Counted from the first letter of the stretch, positions 28,003-39,742 are shown. The stretch: 64,000 nt of DNA from Geobacteraceae bacterium (GCA_013336525.1 JAAXTM010000005.1:1-64000), one strand, 5' to 3'. A program made the numbers and translations. The notes: generated by a model not told the origin, from the letters alone.

Positions 28003-28032
28003 TTGACATATCAATTGCACCTGTGGTATTGA
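28003..28032 (+). promoter_or_regulatory. possible promoter for atpZ-atpI-atpB
   Basis: TTGACA at 28003-28008 is followed by TATTGA at 28027-28032 with an 18-base spacer, in the 85-base gap between hemL and atpZ. The -35 box is perfect; the -10 box matches at only the first three positions. Confidence 0.4.
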
Positions 28033-28068
28033 GTACCGGTTTTGTGCAGCTGTCAATGGTTACTGTCC

Positions 28069-28305
28069 ATGACTGGTAACAATCGTCAGCTCTTTAAAAG
28101 CCTTGCAATGGTCTCCAGCATGGGCATTTCTGTAGTCCTGGCTATTGCCATCGGCGTCTGGTTCGGACTAACGCTTGACCGCTGGCTGGGTACCAAGCCC
28201 TGGTTCTTTTATATTTTTCTGTTCATCGGGATTGCAGCCGGTTTCAAGAATGTGTACGTAATTGCCGGCAGGGAGATCCGTAAAAGTGATGATAACGATC
28301 AATGA
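28069..28305 (+). CDS. atpZ: AtpZ/AtpI-family ATP synthase accessory membrane protein
   Basis: A 78-residue protein with two membrane helices separated by a short polar turn (LDRWLGTKPW), the usual AtpZ form. Members of this family sit before atpI and assist assembly of the F0 rotor or Mg2+ supply. The ATG at 28069 is used; an upstream in-frame TTG at 28042 would add nine residues. No strong ribosome site is visible. The 3' end overlaps the atpI start. Confidence 0.75.
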   Translation: MTGNNRQLFKSLAMVSSMGISVVLAIAIGVWFGLTLDRWLGTKPWFFYIFLFIGIAAGFKNVYVIAGREIRKSDDNDQ

Positions 28306-28669
28306 GGATAACCTCTTTGCAGTAATCATCAAAGGGAGCCTGGGGTTACTGTTTTTTTTAGCGCTGGCAGGCTGGGTTCTTTTTTCTCCACGTGTCGGCT
28401 TAGGCGCCCTGGCTGGCGGATGTATTGCGATAGCCAATTTTTTTTGGATCCGGAACGTACTGCAGCGCATTCTCGGACAACTGCCTGCAAATGCAAGCCG
28501 ATATGCCCAACTCAGATTTATTGCCCGCTTGAGCCTGACTGCACTTATACTTTATTTTGTTATAACTTCCGGTTGGTTTTCTCTGGCTGGAGTTATTGTC
28601 GGCCTCTCGGTCATTGTAATTAACATAATAGCGATTTCATTATACAGCGCACTGCGCGCAGGAGGTTAG
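28289..28669 (+). CDS. atpI: ATP synthase subunit I (F0 assembly factor)
   Basis: A 126-residue protein with four predicted helices (about 15-35, 38-58, 75-95 and 98-120), matching the AtpI family that helps build the c-ring. The ATG at 28289 overlaps the atpZ stop by 17 bases, suggesting translational coupling. It is followed by atpB four bases later. Confidence 0.75.
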   Translation: MITINEDNLFAVIIKGSLGLLFFLALAGWVLFSPRVGLGALAGGCIAIANFFWIRNVLQRILGQLPANASRYAQLRFIARLSLTALILYFVITSGWFSLAGVIVGLSVIVINIIAISLYSALRAGG

Positions 28670-28673
28670 CTCC

Positions 28674-29363
28674 ATGGTTCACCCTTTACTGTTTCTTGAA
28701 TTTTTCCGCAATTTGCTGGCACCTTTCCACATAACCGGAGCGAGTGCCGATGCAATTTCCTATACCTGGCTGATAATAATACTGTTGCTGGTTCTCTCAC
28801 TATTGGCCACTTCGGCGCTGAAGGCCATCCCAAGCGGAATGCAGAATTTCATGGAAACAGTCATCGGTGGCATTGAAACCATGATTGTAGACACAATGGG
28901 AGAAGAGGGACGTCCTTTCTTCCCGCTGATCGCAACGCTAGCTATCTTCGTGCTTGTGTCAAACCTTATCGGCCTCATCCCCGGCTTTTTCCCGCCGACT
29001 GCCAACATCAATACAACTGCTGCCTGTGCCGTAATTGTCTTCGTATCCACCCATGTAGTTGGACTCAAACACCACGGTCTGGGCTATATAAAGCATTTTC
29101 TCGGACCGATCGCCTGGCTGGCACCGGTAATGTTTTTCATTGAAGTTATCGGCCACATGAGCCGTCCGGTTTCATTGACACTGCGTCTGTTCGGTAACAT
29201 GAACGGCCACGAGCTCGTTCTGATGATTTTCTTCGGACTTGCTCCGTTCCTTGTTCCACTGCCAATGATGTTGATGGGTGTTTTGGTGTCATTTATCCAG
29301 GCCTTTGTGTTCATGCTCCTGGCGATGATCTACATCCAGGGCTCGCTGGAGCACGCACATTAG
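28674..29363 (+). CDS. atpB: ATP synthase F0 subunit a
   Basis: A 229-residue membrane stator subunit that forms the ion half-channels. The essential arginine is in [17 protein letters not shown], and the C-terminal helix ([20 protein letters not shown]) is typical. AtpI precedes and atpE follows 117 bases later. The peripheral stalk and F1 genes are not here, so the operon is split. Confidence 0.95.
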   Translation: MVHPLLFLEFFRNLLAPFHITGASADAISYTWLIIILLLVLSLLATSALKAIPSGMQNFMETVIGGIETMIVDTMGEEGRPFFPLIATLAIFVLVSNLIGLIPGFFPPTANINTTAACAVIVFVSTHVVGLKHHGLGYIKHFLGPIAWLAPVMFFIEVIGHMSRPVSLTLRLFGNMNGHELVLMIFFGLAPFLVPLPMMLMGVLVSFIQAFVFMLLAMIYIQGSLEHAH

Positions 29364-29370
29364 TCAGTTA

Positions 29371-29406
29371 GTAATCATCTCCTGCGCTTTGTGCAGGAAT
29401 GATTAC
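29371..29406 (+). other. intercistronic hairpin between atpB and atpE
   Basis: An 8-bp stem (29371-29378 with 29399-29406) and a 5-bp stem (29381-29385 with 29393-29397) separated by a small internal loop form a stable hairpin just after atpB. There is no T-tract, so it is not an intrinsic terminator. It could stabilise or process the mRNA so that the multicopy c subunit is made in excess. Confidence 0.5.
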
Positions 29407-29495
29407 ATAATCGCACTTATCCCCTTGCGGAACTAAAACAATTTTCCTTACTCCTATACTGTTTAGGAGACAAAAACCATATGGAGGTAGTAAAG

Positions 29496-29771
29496 ATGGA
29501 TTTTTTCACGATGTGCGTTCTGGCAGCAGGTATTGGTATGGCTCTTGGTACACTCGGCACTGGCATTGGTCAGGGTATGGCAGTTGCACGCGCCGTTGAA
29601 GGCGTTTCACGTAACCCAGGTGCTTCCGGCAAGATCCTGACCACCATGATGATCGGTCTGGCTATGATCGAGTCCCTGGCGATCTATGCACTGGTTGTCT
29701 GCCTGATCATCCTGTTCGCTAACCCTTACAAAGATATCGCTCTTAAACTGGCAGAGGCTGTCGCCAAGTAA
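29496..29771 (+). CDS. atpE: ATP synthase F0 subunit c with Na+-type ligand set
   Basis: A 91-residue hairpin of two membrane helices forming the rotor ring. The ion-binding carboxylate is Glu59 in AMIESLAIYAL. Gln26 lies exactly 33 residues before it, Ser60 follows it and Tyr64 is five residues on; these match the Gln32, Glu65, Ser66 and Tyr70 ligands of the Na+-translocating Ilyobacter ring. The ATG at 29496 has GGAGG eight bases upstream and is chosen over ATG 29481, which precedes that site. A strong terminator follows. Confidence 0.95.
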   Translation: MDFFTMCVLAAGIGMALGTLGTGIGQGMAVARAVEGVSRNPGASGKILTTMMIGLAMIESLAIYALVVCLIILFANPYKDIALKLAEAVAK

Positions 29772-29792
29772 TTCTGATTTCTACTAACACTA

Positions 29793-29836
29793 GAAACTAA
29801 AAAGGGCGTCCACTTGTGGATGCCCTTTTTAGTTTC
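29793..29836. terminator. bidirectional intrinsic terminator after atpE
   Basis: A 21-bp stem (29793-29813 with 29816-29836, one G-U/A-C mismatch) has a GC core flanked by an A-run on one side and a T-run on the other. It ends atpE (+) and the convergent lipoprotein gene (-). Confidence 0.85.
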
Positions 29837-29851
29837 AGCATTTTGATTGAT

Positions 29852-30625
29852 TTATTCGTCGTCCTTCAACACACCTTCAACTTCATTTGATTCAGCACTT
29901 TCGGCAATATTCCCTGATGTCAACTGAATCAGCGCCCTGGCTGAATAGCGGTACTTCAAACCTCTCTCAAGGTTACTGTCAACATAATCATTACCTTTGA
30001 TAGGTTCCCTGTTAAGCGGCAGGTATGAACGAGCAGTCACAGCGGACCATCGATACAGATTGTAACCGAGCAGAGTACCTGACATCACTGGCTGCGATGA
30101 AAACCGGAGCTTAACCTCCGTAGGAAAAGGCTGTATTTTCAAATCCGGCGCCGGAGGAGGAGTAATTACACGAGCCTCGGCAGCTAAGGACGAAATACCA
30201 TCAACGCTGTCTGCTGTGAATGGAACAACAAGGTATGAATATATATTACCGGCACTCACATCATCATCAACTATTATCAGCCGACTGCCAAGGCGCTGGG
30301 TATTTGCCGGCAAGTGATCAATATAGAGAGTTCGAAACAGCCTGTAATCCGATAAGCATGACGTACAAACATTCTTCTGACCAACTTCAGTAGCACGCCT
30401 GTTGATCTTTACGCCAGAAAAACCCTGGAGTGGTCTTCCGGCTCCGTCTTTGTCAGGGATTACAAACTGCAGCTTTACGACTGCACCGCTCTGCTGAGCA
30501 GTAACAGCTGTAGGTGCGGCCGGAACAAGCATCTCCGGATAGATCAATGGCCCTTTTTTACCACAGGCGACTGTTATCATCGACAATCCAACCAACAACG
30601 CTGCTTGCCATTGTCTGCTCATCAT
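29852..30625 (-). CDS. LptM-like / fibronectin-type lipoprotein
   Basis: A 257-residue lipoprotein. The signal peptide ends in a V-A-C lipobox, and the mature N-terminus CGKKGPLIYP resembles LptM (YifL), a small lipoprotein that helps LptD mature. Unlike LptM it then carries about 220 further residues that look like two fibronectin-type III or Ig-like beta domains, with a CTSC pair near residue 88. Its start overlaps the end of the gspB-like gene. The link to LptM rests only on the N-terminal motif. Confidence 0.6.
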   Translation of the reverse strand: MMSRQWQAALLVGLSMITVACGKKGPLIYPEMLVPAAPTAVTAQQSGAVVKLQFVIPDKDGAGRPLQGFSGVKINRRATEVGQKNVCTSCLSDYRLFRTLYIDHLPANTQRLGSRLIIVDDDVSAGNIYSYLVVPFTADSVDGISSLAAEARVITPPPAPDLKIQPFPTEVKLRFSSQPVMSGTLLGYNLYRWSAVTARSYLPLNREPIKGNDYVDSNLERGLKYRYSARALIQLTSGNIAESAESNEVEGVLKDDE

Positions 30626-31302
30626 TTCACCTCTGCAGGCAAGACGGCGTCCAGCTTTATCTCGAACAGTCCCGCTGGCGTTGAAAAGCGAACCCTGTCT
30701 GCCCGAATATCAATAACTTTAGCGCCAGACACAATCGCACCTTCTTTAAGCAGAAATCCGTTTATTACCGCCCTTCTGGCGGTGCGATCCTCCTGCCATG
30801 CAATTCCGGACAGCTTGATGTCAGCAGGAGCCTGCACTGATTGAACAGGGTCTTTTGGAATTAGTGGCTGTGTTTTGATTTTTATTTTTGAACGCCGGTC
30901 CTCACGCAGAGAAGATTCGTTATCTTCTACCGATCTTGCAACTTTGGAAGAAACCGGAGTATTGGCTCGTAGAACTGAAGGCTTTTTAGAAGCCGGTGTC
31001 GGCTGTAGTACTGTTATTACCGGAGCGGCTGCCGGAATGTTTTCTGGAGCAGCGGTTTGGGCTGTAACAGGGCGAATTACTGCGGCACTCTTTTCACTGT
31101 CCCCTTTAAGTATAAACCATGTACCTGCCGATGTAATTAATGACGCAACCACAATAAGCAGAACTATTTTCCAGGGTACGGCTCTGGCTGCCGGTCGACT
31201 CTGTTCCAGAAACAGAGAACCAGCTATACTGATTCTGCCATCTGGACGTTTATTGTTTTTTTCATGCTCGATTTTTTTTAGAGCATCAAGAATATAACTC
31301 AT
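30622..31302 (-). CDS. gspB: GspB/ExeB-type general secretion pathway protein B
   Basis: A 226-residue inner-membrane protein. The N-terminal MSYILDALKKIEHEKN hallmark of the GspB family is followed by one membrane helix (about 44-63), a Pro/Ala-rich periplasmic linker, and a C-terminal domain of about 65 residues (IKLSGIAWQEDRTARRAVING...) typical of T2SSB. With GspA/ExeA it helps place the type II secretin through peptidoglycan. It follows the ATPase gene by nine bases. No other type II secretion genes are in the window. Confidence 0.82.
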   Translation of the reverse strand: MSYILDALKKIEHEKNNKRPDGRISIAGSLFLEQSRPAARAVPWKIVLLIVVASLITSAGTWFILKGDSEKSAAVIRPVTAQTAAPENIPAAAPVITVLQPTPASKKPSVLRANTPVSSKVARSVEDNESSLREDRRSKIKIKTQPLIPKDPVQSVQAPADIKLSGIAWQEDRTARRAVINGFLLKEGAIVSGAKVIDIRADRVRFSTPAGLFEIKLDAVLPAEVK

Positions 31303-31311
31303 ACTGTCAGG

Positions 31312-32175
31312 TCACTTTCTGGCAAACAGCCAACTACAAATACGGTTCCAAAGCCCTATATGTTCGTCATCCGGCTGAAGTTCAGCGATGACTTCCGTGG
31401 CAACCAAATGAGAAACAGACCTGATATCACGTGTCCATGCCATAACCAGCGCCTGTTCACAGGCCACATTAATCAGCCGTGGGATACCGGCTGAAAAACG
31501 ATAGATTCGCTTGATCGCGGCCGGAGAAAAGATATCCGGGATCCGGCTGCCTGCTATTTTAAGACGATGATTGATATATTGTACGGTGTCATCAAGCTTC
31601 ATTGGCGTAAGCCGGCAACGAACGGTAATACGCTGGTTAAGCTGGCGCAGATCGTGGCGCCGGAGGACGGCATTCAACTCAGGCTGACCGGCCAGTATGA
31701 TCTGAATAAGCTTGTCATGTTCAGTCTCCAGATTGGAGATCATGCGCACCTGCTCCAGGACATCCGGTATCAGGTTCTGCGCTTCATCGATGACAAGTAC
31801 AACAGTCCTGCTATTACCATTTTGTTCAATCAGAAAGCGGTTGAGTGCGTCCAGATACCCGGAGCGGTTCTTTTCATCTGCCTCGATCCCAAACTCCCGG
31901 CATATACCGGCCAATAGCTGTTCTCCAGACATGCAGGGATTAAAGATAAGGGCGCTTGTGTATTTCTCAGGGTCAAGCTGAGTCAACAGAGTACGGAGCA
32001 TTGTTGTCTTACCGGTTCCAACCTCACCCGTCAGGGAAATAAAACCCGCATGACTATCTACACCATAAAGTAGGCGAGCAAACGCTTCCCGGTGAACAGT
32101 GCTCAGAAACACAAAATGTGGATTCGGGGTAATCGTGAATGGCTTTTCAGAAAAGCCGAAGTAATCACAATACAT
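31312..32175 (-). CDS. GspA/ExeA-type AAA ATPase
   Basis: A 287-residue AAA+ ATPase of the ExeA/GspA family. The N-terminal YCDYFGFSEKPFTITPNP motif is diagnostic, Walker A is GEVGTGKTT (50-58), Walker B is VVLVIDEAQN with Asp130-Glu131, and a sensor GQPEL follows. Full GspA proteins have a membrane helix and a peptidoglycan-binding domain after the ATPase; this protein stops after the ATPase domain. It is followed by gspB, which supports a secretin-assembly role. Confidence 0.8.
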   Translation of the reverse strand: MYCDYFGFSEKPFTITPNPHFVFLSTVHREAFARLLYGVDSHAGFISLTGEVGTGKTTMLRTLLTQLDPEKYTSALIFNPCMSGEQLLAGICREFGIEADEKNRSGYLDALNRFLIEQNGNSRTVVLVIDEAQNLIPDVLEQVRMISNLETEHDKLIQIILAGQPELNAVLRRHDLRQLNQRITVRCRLTPMKLDDTVQYINHRLKIAGSRIPDIFSPAAIKRIYRFSAGIPRLINVACEQALVMAWTRDIRSVSHLVATEVIAELQPDDEHIGLWNRICSWLFARK

Positions 32176-32181
32176 TTTTTG

Positions 32182-33558
32182 TCAGTTCCCTGCTCTCACG
32201 TTCTGAATCTCGCTATACACCCGTTCGCGAGCCGTTCCACCCGGTACATTACGGGCATTGACACTGGCCTCAACAGTAATACACTCAAAGATATCAGTAT
32301 CGATTTTGGCGGAGAAGAGCTGCCATTCTGCCAACGACAGATCAGTGATATCCATCTCATTTTCAACACAGTAGGCGACCGACTTGCCGACCACCTCGTG
32401 GGCATCACGGAAGGCGAGCCCCTTACGTACCAGATAATCGGCAACATCGGTTGCTGTCGAGAAGCCCTGACCGGCAGCCTTGCGCATATTGCCGACATTA
32501 ACTTTCATCTCGCGAATCATATCGGCAAATATCTTAAGACTCCCCTTGACCGTATCAATCGTATCAAAAAGAGGCTCCTTATCCTCCTGCATATCCTTGT
32601 TGTAGGCAAGTGGGAGCGCTTTCATGGTGGTAAGAAGGGCCATAAGGTTGCCATAGACACGACCGGTTTTACCCCGCACCAACTCAGGCACATCTGGATT
32701 CTTCTTTTGAGGCATGATAGACGAACCGGTACAGAAACCGTCTGACAATTCTATGAATTGAAATGCACTGGTTGACCAGATAATGAGCTCTTCCGAGAAA
32801 CGGGAGAGATGCATCATCAAAATAGAGGCATCGGCAAGAAACTCCAGGGCAAAGTCCCGATCGGACACCGAGTCCAGAGAGTTGCGGGTTATACTCGAAA
32901 ATTCTAACTGTTCGGCAACATATTCGCGGTCGATCGGGAAGGTTGTACCCGCAAGTGCGCCGGCTCCCAAAGGTAGTATATTTACGCGTTTGAGACAATC
33001 GTCCAGGCGCCACTTGTCGCGCTTGAACATCTCGACATACGCCATCAGGTGGTGGGCAAACAGGATAGGTTGAGCGGTCTGCAGATGTGTGAAGCCTGGC
33101 ATAAGTGTATCAATATTTGCTTCGGCCTGGACCAGCAGGGCGTCGATCAACAGATCGAGATAGGTAGTTATCTCCACAATCTCATCACGCAGGTAGAGCC
33201 TGATATCCAGAGCCACCTGATCGTTACGCGACCGGCCGGTGTGCAGGCGTTTGCCTGCATCACCGATGGCGGCGGAGAGGCGAGATTCGATGTTCATATG
33301 GATATCTTCCAGGCTGATAGAAAAATCGAACCCGCCCGCCTCTATCTTCTCCAGTATTTCATGCAGGCCATGGACGATCAGCTCGACATCTTCAAGCGGG
33401 ATAATCCCTTGTTTGCCCAGCATGCGAGCATGGGCAATAGAGCCGCGTATATCCTGATGGTAAAGGCGCTTGTCGAATTGAATAGAGGCGGTGAACTCCT
33501 CAACGAATTTGTCGGTTGGCTGGGTAAAACGTCCGCCCCATAGTTTGTCTTTGGACAT
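32182..33558 (-). CDS. argH: argininosuccinate lyase
   Basis: A 458-residue enzyme splitting argininosuccinate into arginine and fumarate, the final step of arginine synthesis. The fumarase/lyase signature [25 protein letters not shown] and [15 protein letters not shown] are all intact, and length is normal. It lies at the end of the arg cluster; the next gene (ATPase) begins seven bases after its stop. A 179-base gap before it contains no gene. Confidence 0.96.
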   Translation of the reverse strand: MSKDKLWGGRFTQPTDKFVEEFTASIQFDKRLYHQDIRGSIAHARMLGKQGIIPLEDVELIVHGLHEILEKIEAGGFDFSISLEDIHMNIESRLSAAIGDAGKRLHTGRSRNDQVALDIRLYLRDEIVEITTYLDLLIDALLVQAEANIDTLMPGFTHLQTAQPILFAHHLMAYVEMFKRDKWRLDDCLKRVNILPLGAGALAGTTFPIDREYVAEQLEFSSITRNSLDSVSDRDFALEFLADASILMMHLSRFSEELIIWSTSAFQFIELSDGFCTGSSIMPQKKNPDVPELVRGKTGRVYGNLMALLTTMKALPLAYNKDMQEDKEPLFDTIDTVKGSLKIFADMIREMKVNVGNMRKAAGQGFSTATDVADYLVRKGLAFRDAHEVVGKSVAYCVENEMDITDLSLAEWQLFSAKIDTDIFECITVEASVNARNVPGGTARERVYSEIQNVRAGN

Positions 33559-33737
33559 GTGTGTTGTTTCCTTGTATCTGATTTTGAAGTTAAAGATGGT
33601 GTACTATACGCGATAAATGGACAAAGTCAAAGCAGAGACACTTAGTTTTATTGGGGATTAGGTTTCAGAACATGGGCAGCAAGCAGACGACATGGGGATG
33701 AGATTTCAAGCCACCACAGCTATATATCGTCGACCCG

Positions 33738-34889
33738 CTAGATCTCAAGCCCTGCCGCCGGCATATTTACGGCAATATTGCGCCATTTGCCAGCCTCGTC
33801 AACAGCCATTATGGCATGTACCTTGAGTGGAACACGCGAGGTACGGGGATCAGCTTCATGCTGCGGAGGGAGATTGAAATAGAGCAGCCGCGTCCCCTTG
33901 CTGAAGCGCAGCCTGCAGACCGGGGCACCACCGAAGTCATCCGTATCAAATTCCGAAAAACTGGCTTGAGCCAAGCGATGACTATCGTTGATCACGACAT
34001 ATGAACTGCCAAAAGCGTTATTTGCCGGAGAACCTTCAATCGTGGTTTCCTCGGACACGTTACCGAAGACAGTCACAGTTTCGCGCACACCCGGCGTGTC
34101 CTCCAGGTATTCACCGTAGAAGCCGCTGATTACATCGCGATAGGCACTATGCTCCGGTTTGGGATTGCACTGGATTACAAACAGGGCGTCCAGTCCTTGC
34201 CTGGTTTTAAAATAGAGTTGATTGGCGTGGTCGATAATCTGCCGGATGTTCGACGTGTACAGGTCGCGATAAAGGTAATCCAGGCAGATGATGGCCATGA
34301 AATTAAAACAGGACGGTCGACTGCGAAACAGGTAAAAATGCCTGCCACGATACAGGTCATGGAACTTGTCGATGTACTCCTCACCATGAAAAGGGTGGCT
34401 CTTGGCCTCAAGGAAGACCCGCAAGCGGCCGTCGGCCTCCTTTATAGCAATGCAACACCAGTTAACCGGCATATTCAGCACATCACCCGAATCGATATCG
34501 TGGTCCACAAGTTCGATCGCCTCGACATTATCGGCACGAAAACGCTCCAGCAGGTCGCGATACTGGCGCAACCTGATATGTTCAACACCGAACACAGTCA
34601 TTGTATTCGGGCGGAAGCGCTGAGCAATTGTTGTCAGCATATCATCAAAACGGGAGACGGGGAGGCTTGATTCAGGAAACAGCAGAAAATGAAGTTTTTT
34701 CAGGTTCCCTTCACCGATTGCTACCAGTTCCAGCACAGAATTGACGAGACGCCACTTCTCTTCCGGATCGATCACGGAATAACCGATGTCCGCCCGCTTG
34801 AGGTGGTTGGGGATCTGGGCAACCATGCAGTGCAGGTGATGCCCCAGAGGAAATTCAAGATTTACTTTTTTATCGATGATTTCAGGCAT
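33738..34889 (-). CDS. divergent carbon-nitrogen hydrolase (nitrilase-superfamily) protein
   Basis: A 383-residue cytoplasmic protein without a clear family name. Three separated motifs match the nitrilase Glu-Lys-Cys triad: Glu73 in LLFPESSLP, Lys163 in LEAKSHPF, and Cys202 in MAIICLDYLY; the 39-residue spacing between Lys and Cys is normal for the superfamily. The rest is divergent and the last 100 residues look like an added beta-rich domain. It overlaps the end of the Nudix gene by eight bases and lies between argG and argH. The substrate is unknown; an amidase acting on a damaged or acylated metabolite is one possibility. Confidence 0.6.
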   Translation of the reverse strand: MPEIIDKKVNLEFPLGHHLHCMVAQIPNHLKRADIGYSVIDPEEKWRLVNSVLELVAIGEGNLKKLHFLLFPESSLPVSRFDDMLTTIAQRFRPNTMTVFGVEHIRLRQYRDLLERFRADNVEAIELVDHDIDSGDVLNMPVNWCCIAIKEADGRLRVFLEAKSHPFHGEEYIDKFHDLYRGRHFYLFRSRPSCFNFMAIICLDYLYRDLYTSNIRQIIDHANQLYFKTRQGLDALFVIQCNPKPEHSAYRDVISGFYGEYLEDTPGVRETVTVFGNVSEETTIEGSPANNAFGSSYVVINDSHRLAQASFSEFDTDDFGGAPVCRLRFSKGTRLLYFNLPPQHEADPRTSRVPLKVHAIMAVDEAGKWRNIAVNMPAAGLEI

Positions 34890-35343
34890 CGACGTTATTC
34901 GTCATTTCGCACAGCGGGCTTTGAGGAAAGACCTTTTCAAGAATAAATCGCGCACCGGCTGGCATGGGGTAACCGGCCAGCTCAATACTTGGAACCCAGG
35001 CAGCTTCAGCCACCTCGTGTTCGTTGTGGACAACATCGCAATAGAGCGGACGGCAGCGGTAATAAAGGATCACAAAGTGACAATTGTCATCCCCAGGGGT
35101 GATGTGTTCGAATACATCAATCAGACCTTCTATTTCAATCTCCAGCCCCACCTCTTCATGTACTTCCCGCTTCAACGCTTCGAGGATAGGCTCGCCCAGA
35201 TCTATCTTGCCCCCCGGCATAACCCACTGATCCAGAAAGGGCGGGACACTCCGTCTTGTCAGGAGCACCCGCCCGTCATTGTCCACAATCACCGCCACAA
35301 CGGATGTGACGATGTGTTCTTTCTTGAAGCGCTTCTTCGTCAA
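34882..35343 (-). CDS. Nudix hydrolase
   Basis: A 153-residue Mg2+-dependent pyrophosphatase. The Nudix box GX5EX7REUXEEXGU is exact: Gly45, Glu51, Arg59-Glu60, Glu63-Glu64 and Gly66-Leu67. It probably cleaves a nucleoside diphosphate derivative, but the substrate cannot be inferred. The start is a TTG at 35343, four bases after the argG stop, since no ATG lies near. It is translationally linked to the nitrilase-like gene that follows. Confidence 0.85.
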   Translation of the reverse strand: MTKKRFKKEHIVTSVVAVIVDNDGRVLLTRRSVPPFLDQWVMPGGKIDLGEPILEALKREVHEEVGLEIEIEGLIDVFEHITPGDDNCHFVILYYRCRPLYCDVVHNEHEVAEAAWVPSIELAGYPMPAGARFILEKVFPQSPLCEMTNNVDA

Positions 35344-35347
35344 CCCA

Positions 35348-36571
35348 CTACTTCTTCCGGTTGGCCTGCATCAGCGACCTGATGCGCAACCGCAGAGAGT
35401 TTATCTTGATAAAGCCCTCGGCATCGGCCTGGTTGAAAACCTGATCCTTCTCGAAAGTGGCGAAATCAAGATTGAAAAGTGAATCGGTCTCGGATTTACG
35501 GCCAACTGTACGACAGAGCCCCTTGTAAAGTTTGACGCGGGCTACACCATTTACACATTTCTGAGAATCATCAATCAGGGTCTGCAACATCAGGCGTTCC
35601 GGGGAGAACCAGTAACCGGCGTAGATCTGCTTGGCATATTCAGGAATAAGGCTGTCGCGGATACGCATGACTTCACGATCCATGGTGATCTGCTCTACGG
35701 CGGAATGTGCTTCGCGTAGTATAGAACCTCCAGGAGTTTCATACACGCCGCGCGACTTCATACCAACCGAGCGATTTTCCAGCAGATCGACGCGGCCAAC
35801 GCCGTGCTGGCCACCAAGATAGTTCAGGTGAGCCAGGAGTTGTGCCGGTGTCATTGTTTCGCCGTCAACTGCTACTGCATTGCCGTTTTTGAACTCAATC
35901 TCTACATACTGCGGCTTGTCAGGGGCCTCTTCCGGGGATTTTGTCAGGACATACATCTCTTCCGGAGCTTCAGCCCAGGTGTCTTCCAGAATGCCGCCTT
36001 CAAAGGAGATGTGCAGCAGGTTGCGGTCAGACGACCAAGGGCGCTTTTGAATGGTCGGGATCGGGATGTCGTTTTTTTGTGCATATTCGATCAGCGCCTG
36101 ACGGCTGTTAAGGTCCCACATCCTCCAGGGAGCAATGACCTTGATGGCCGGATCAAAGTGATAGTAGGCCAACTCAAACCGGACCTGATCGTTACCTTTG
36201 CCGGTTGCGCCGTGGGAGACAGAATCACACCCTTCCAAAGCAGCAATTTCCATCTGGCGCTTTGCTATCAGTGGACGAGCGATGGAGGTGCCGAGCAGGT
36301 AGTGCCCTTCGTAGATAGCATTGGCGCGGAACATCGGAAACACGAAGTCACGCACAAACTCCTCTTTCAGGTCATCGATGTAGACCTTGTCAGCACCGGT
36401 TGCCAGTGCTTTTTCGCGAACCGGATCAAGTTCTTCACCTTGGCCAAGATCGGCAGAAAAAGCGACGACCTGGCATCCGTATTCATTTTTTAGCCATTTA
36501 AGGATAATGGAGGTATCTAACCCACCTGAATATGCCAGAACTATTTTTTTTATTTCCTGTTTTTGTGCCAT
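35348..36571 (-). CDS. argG: argininosuccinate synthase
   Basis: A 407-residue enzyme that joins citrulline and aspartate with ATP. The PP-loop [15 protein letters not shown] at the N-terminus and the [10 protein letters not shown] and [15 protein letters not shown] segments are typical. AAGGAG precedes the ATG. It is followed by the Nudix gene and preceded 26 bases upstream by argF. Confidence 0.96.
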   Translation of the reverse strand: MAQKQEIKKIVLAYSGGLDTSIILKWLKNEYGCQVVAFSADLGQGEELDPVREKALATGADKVYIDDLKEEFVRDFVFPMFRANAIYEGHYLLGTSIARPLIAKRQMEIAALEGCDSVSHGATGKGNDQVRFELAYYHFDPAIKVIAPWRMWDLNSRQALIEYAQKNDIPIPTIQKRPWSSDRNLLHISFEGGILEDTWAEAPEEMYVLTKSPEEAPDKPQYVEIEFKNGNAVAVDGETMTPAQLLAHLNYLGGQHGVGRVDLLENRSVGMKSRGVYETPGGSILREAHSAVEQITMDREVMRIRDSLIPEYAKQIYAGYWFSPERLMLQTLIDDSQKCVNGVARVKLYKGLCRTVGRKSETDSLFNLDFATFEKDQVFNQADAEGFIKINSLRLRIRSLMQANRKK

Positions 36572-36597
36572 GAATGAGTCTCCTTTGCTTTCTGATA

Positions 36598-37509
36598 TTA
36601 TTTGATTAACGTGGCCATTATAGCCTTCTGAATATGCAGTCGGTTTTCCGCCTCATCCCAGACAACGGAATTTTTCCCCTCAATAACCGAATCAGATATC
36701 TCCTCACCTCGATGCGCTGGGAGGCAGTGCAGCACGATGCAATCCGGTTTTGCTAATGCCAGAAGTGCATCGTCCAGACAGTAGCCAACAAAAGCATCTT
36801 CACGCTCTTTTTGCTCGGACTCCTGCCCCATACTCGCCCAGACATCGGTGTTTATAACATCCGCACCAGCTACAGCAATCTTCGGGTCAGTCGTCAACGA
36901 AATAAGACCAGGGGCTTTGGATTGGGCCCACGCCATTACATTACGATCCGGCTCATACCCTGCCGGGCAGGCCAAACGCAATTCTAATCCGAAGATTGCC
37001 GCCGCCTCGATCCAGGTGTTGGCCATGTTGTTGCCGTCCCCAACCCAAGCGAACTTCAACCCGGCATAGGTTCCCTTATGCTCGACCACAGTCTGAAGAT
37101 CAGCCATGATCTGGCATGGATGGAACAGGTCGGTCAGGCCGTTTATTACCGGGATATCCGAATATTTGGCAAACTCATCGACTATTTCCTGACCAAAAGT
37201 CCGAATCATCACCCCGTCGCAGTAGCGTGACATGACTCGGGCACTGTCTTTAATTGGCTCGCCGCGACCCATCTGGGAGTTTGCCGACGGCATGAACAGG
37301 CCGTGACCGCCCAATTGAAAGGCACCAACCTCGAAAGAAACCCTGGTGCGGGTGGAGGCTTTTTCAAAAATGAGCGCTACTGTCTTGCCGTCCAGCAACC
37401 TGTGCGGAATACCGTCTTTTTGCTTTATTTTCAGGTCTGCGGCCAGCACCAGCAGAGCATCCAGTTCACCCTTGGTATAATCGTGCAACGCCAGAAAATG
37501 TCGCGTCAT
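36598..37509 (-). CDS. argF: ornithine carbamoyltransferase
   Basis: A 303-residue enzyme forming citrulline from ornithine and carbamoyl phosphate. The carbamoyl phosphate site STRTRVSFE, the [11 protein letters not shown] loop and the ornithine-site [10 protein letters not shown] are intact. AGGAG lies before ATG 37509. It is a standard single-domain catabolic/anabolic-type subunit, here clearly in a biosynthetic operon. Confidence 0.95.
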   Translation of the reverse strand: MTRHFLALHDYTKGELDALLVLAADLKIKQKDGIPHRLLDGKTVALIFEKASTRTRVSFEVGAFQLGGHGLFMPSANSQMGRGEPIKDSARVMSRYCDGVMIRTFGQEIVDEFAKYSDIPVINGLTDLFHPCQIMADLQTVVEHKGTYAGLKFAWVGDGNNMANTWIEAAAIFGLELRLACPAGYEPDRNVMAWAQSKAPGLISLTTDPKIAVAGADVINTDVWASMGQESEQKEREDAFVGYCLDDALLALAKPDCIVLHCLPAHRGEEISDSVIEGKNSVVWDEAENRLHIQKAIMATLIK

Positions 37510-37569
37510 ACTTTTCTCCTATGCCTGCCCAGAAAACTGGATAAGTGTGTTAATGAAATAATTTCTAAA

Positions 37570-39641
<2,072 letters not shown>

Positions 39642-39742
39642 TTATCCAATTCTGTAATACCCTGAAATATAACCTTTTCTAAGATCTTCACGTTATTGCA
39701 GGTTGTGTAACTTACTGTCAGGTCGGTAAAAAACTCAAAAGG

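Noticed and set aside
29371-29406. Terminator between atpB and atpE
   Set aside because: The hairpin has no T-tract on the plus strand and atpE is in the same operon order as in relatives.
33738-34889. Defence system of the reverse-transcriptase/nitrilase kind
   Set aside because: The nitrilase-like protein has no reverse transcriptase partner and lies in a biosynthetic operon next to a Nudix enzyme.
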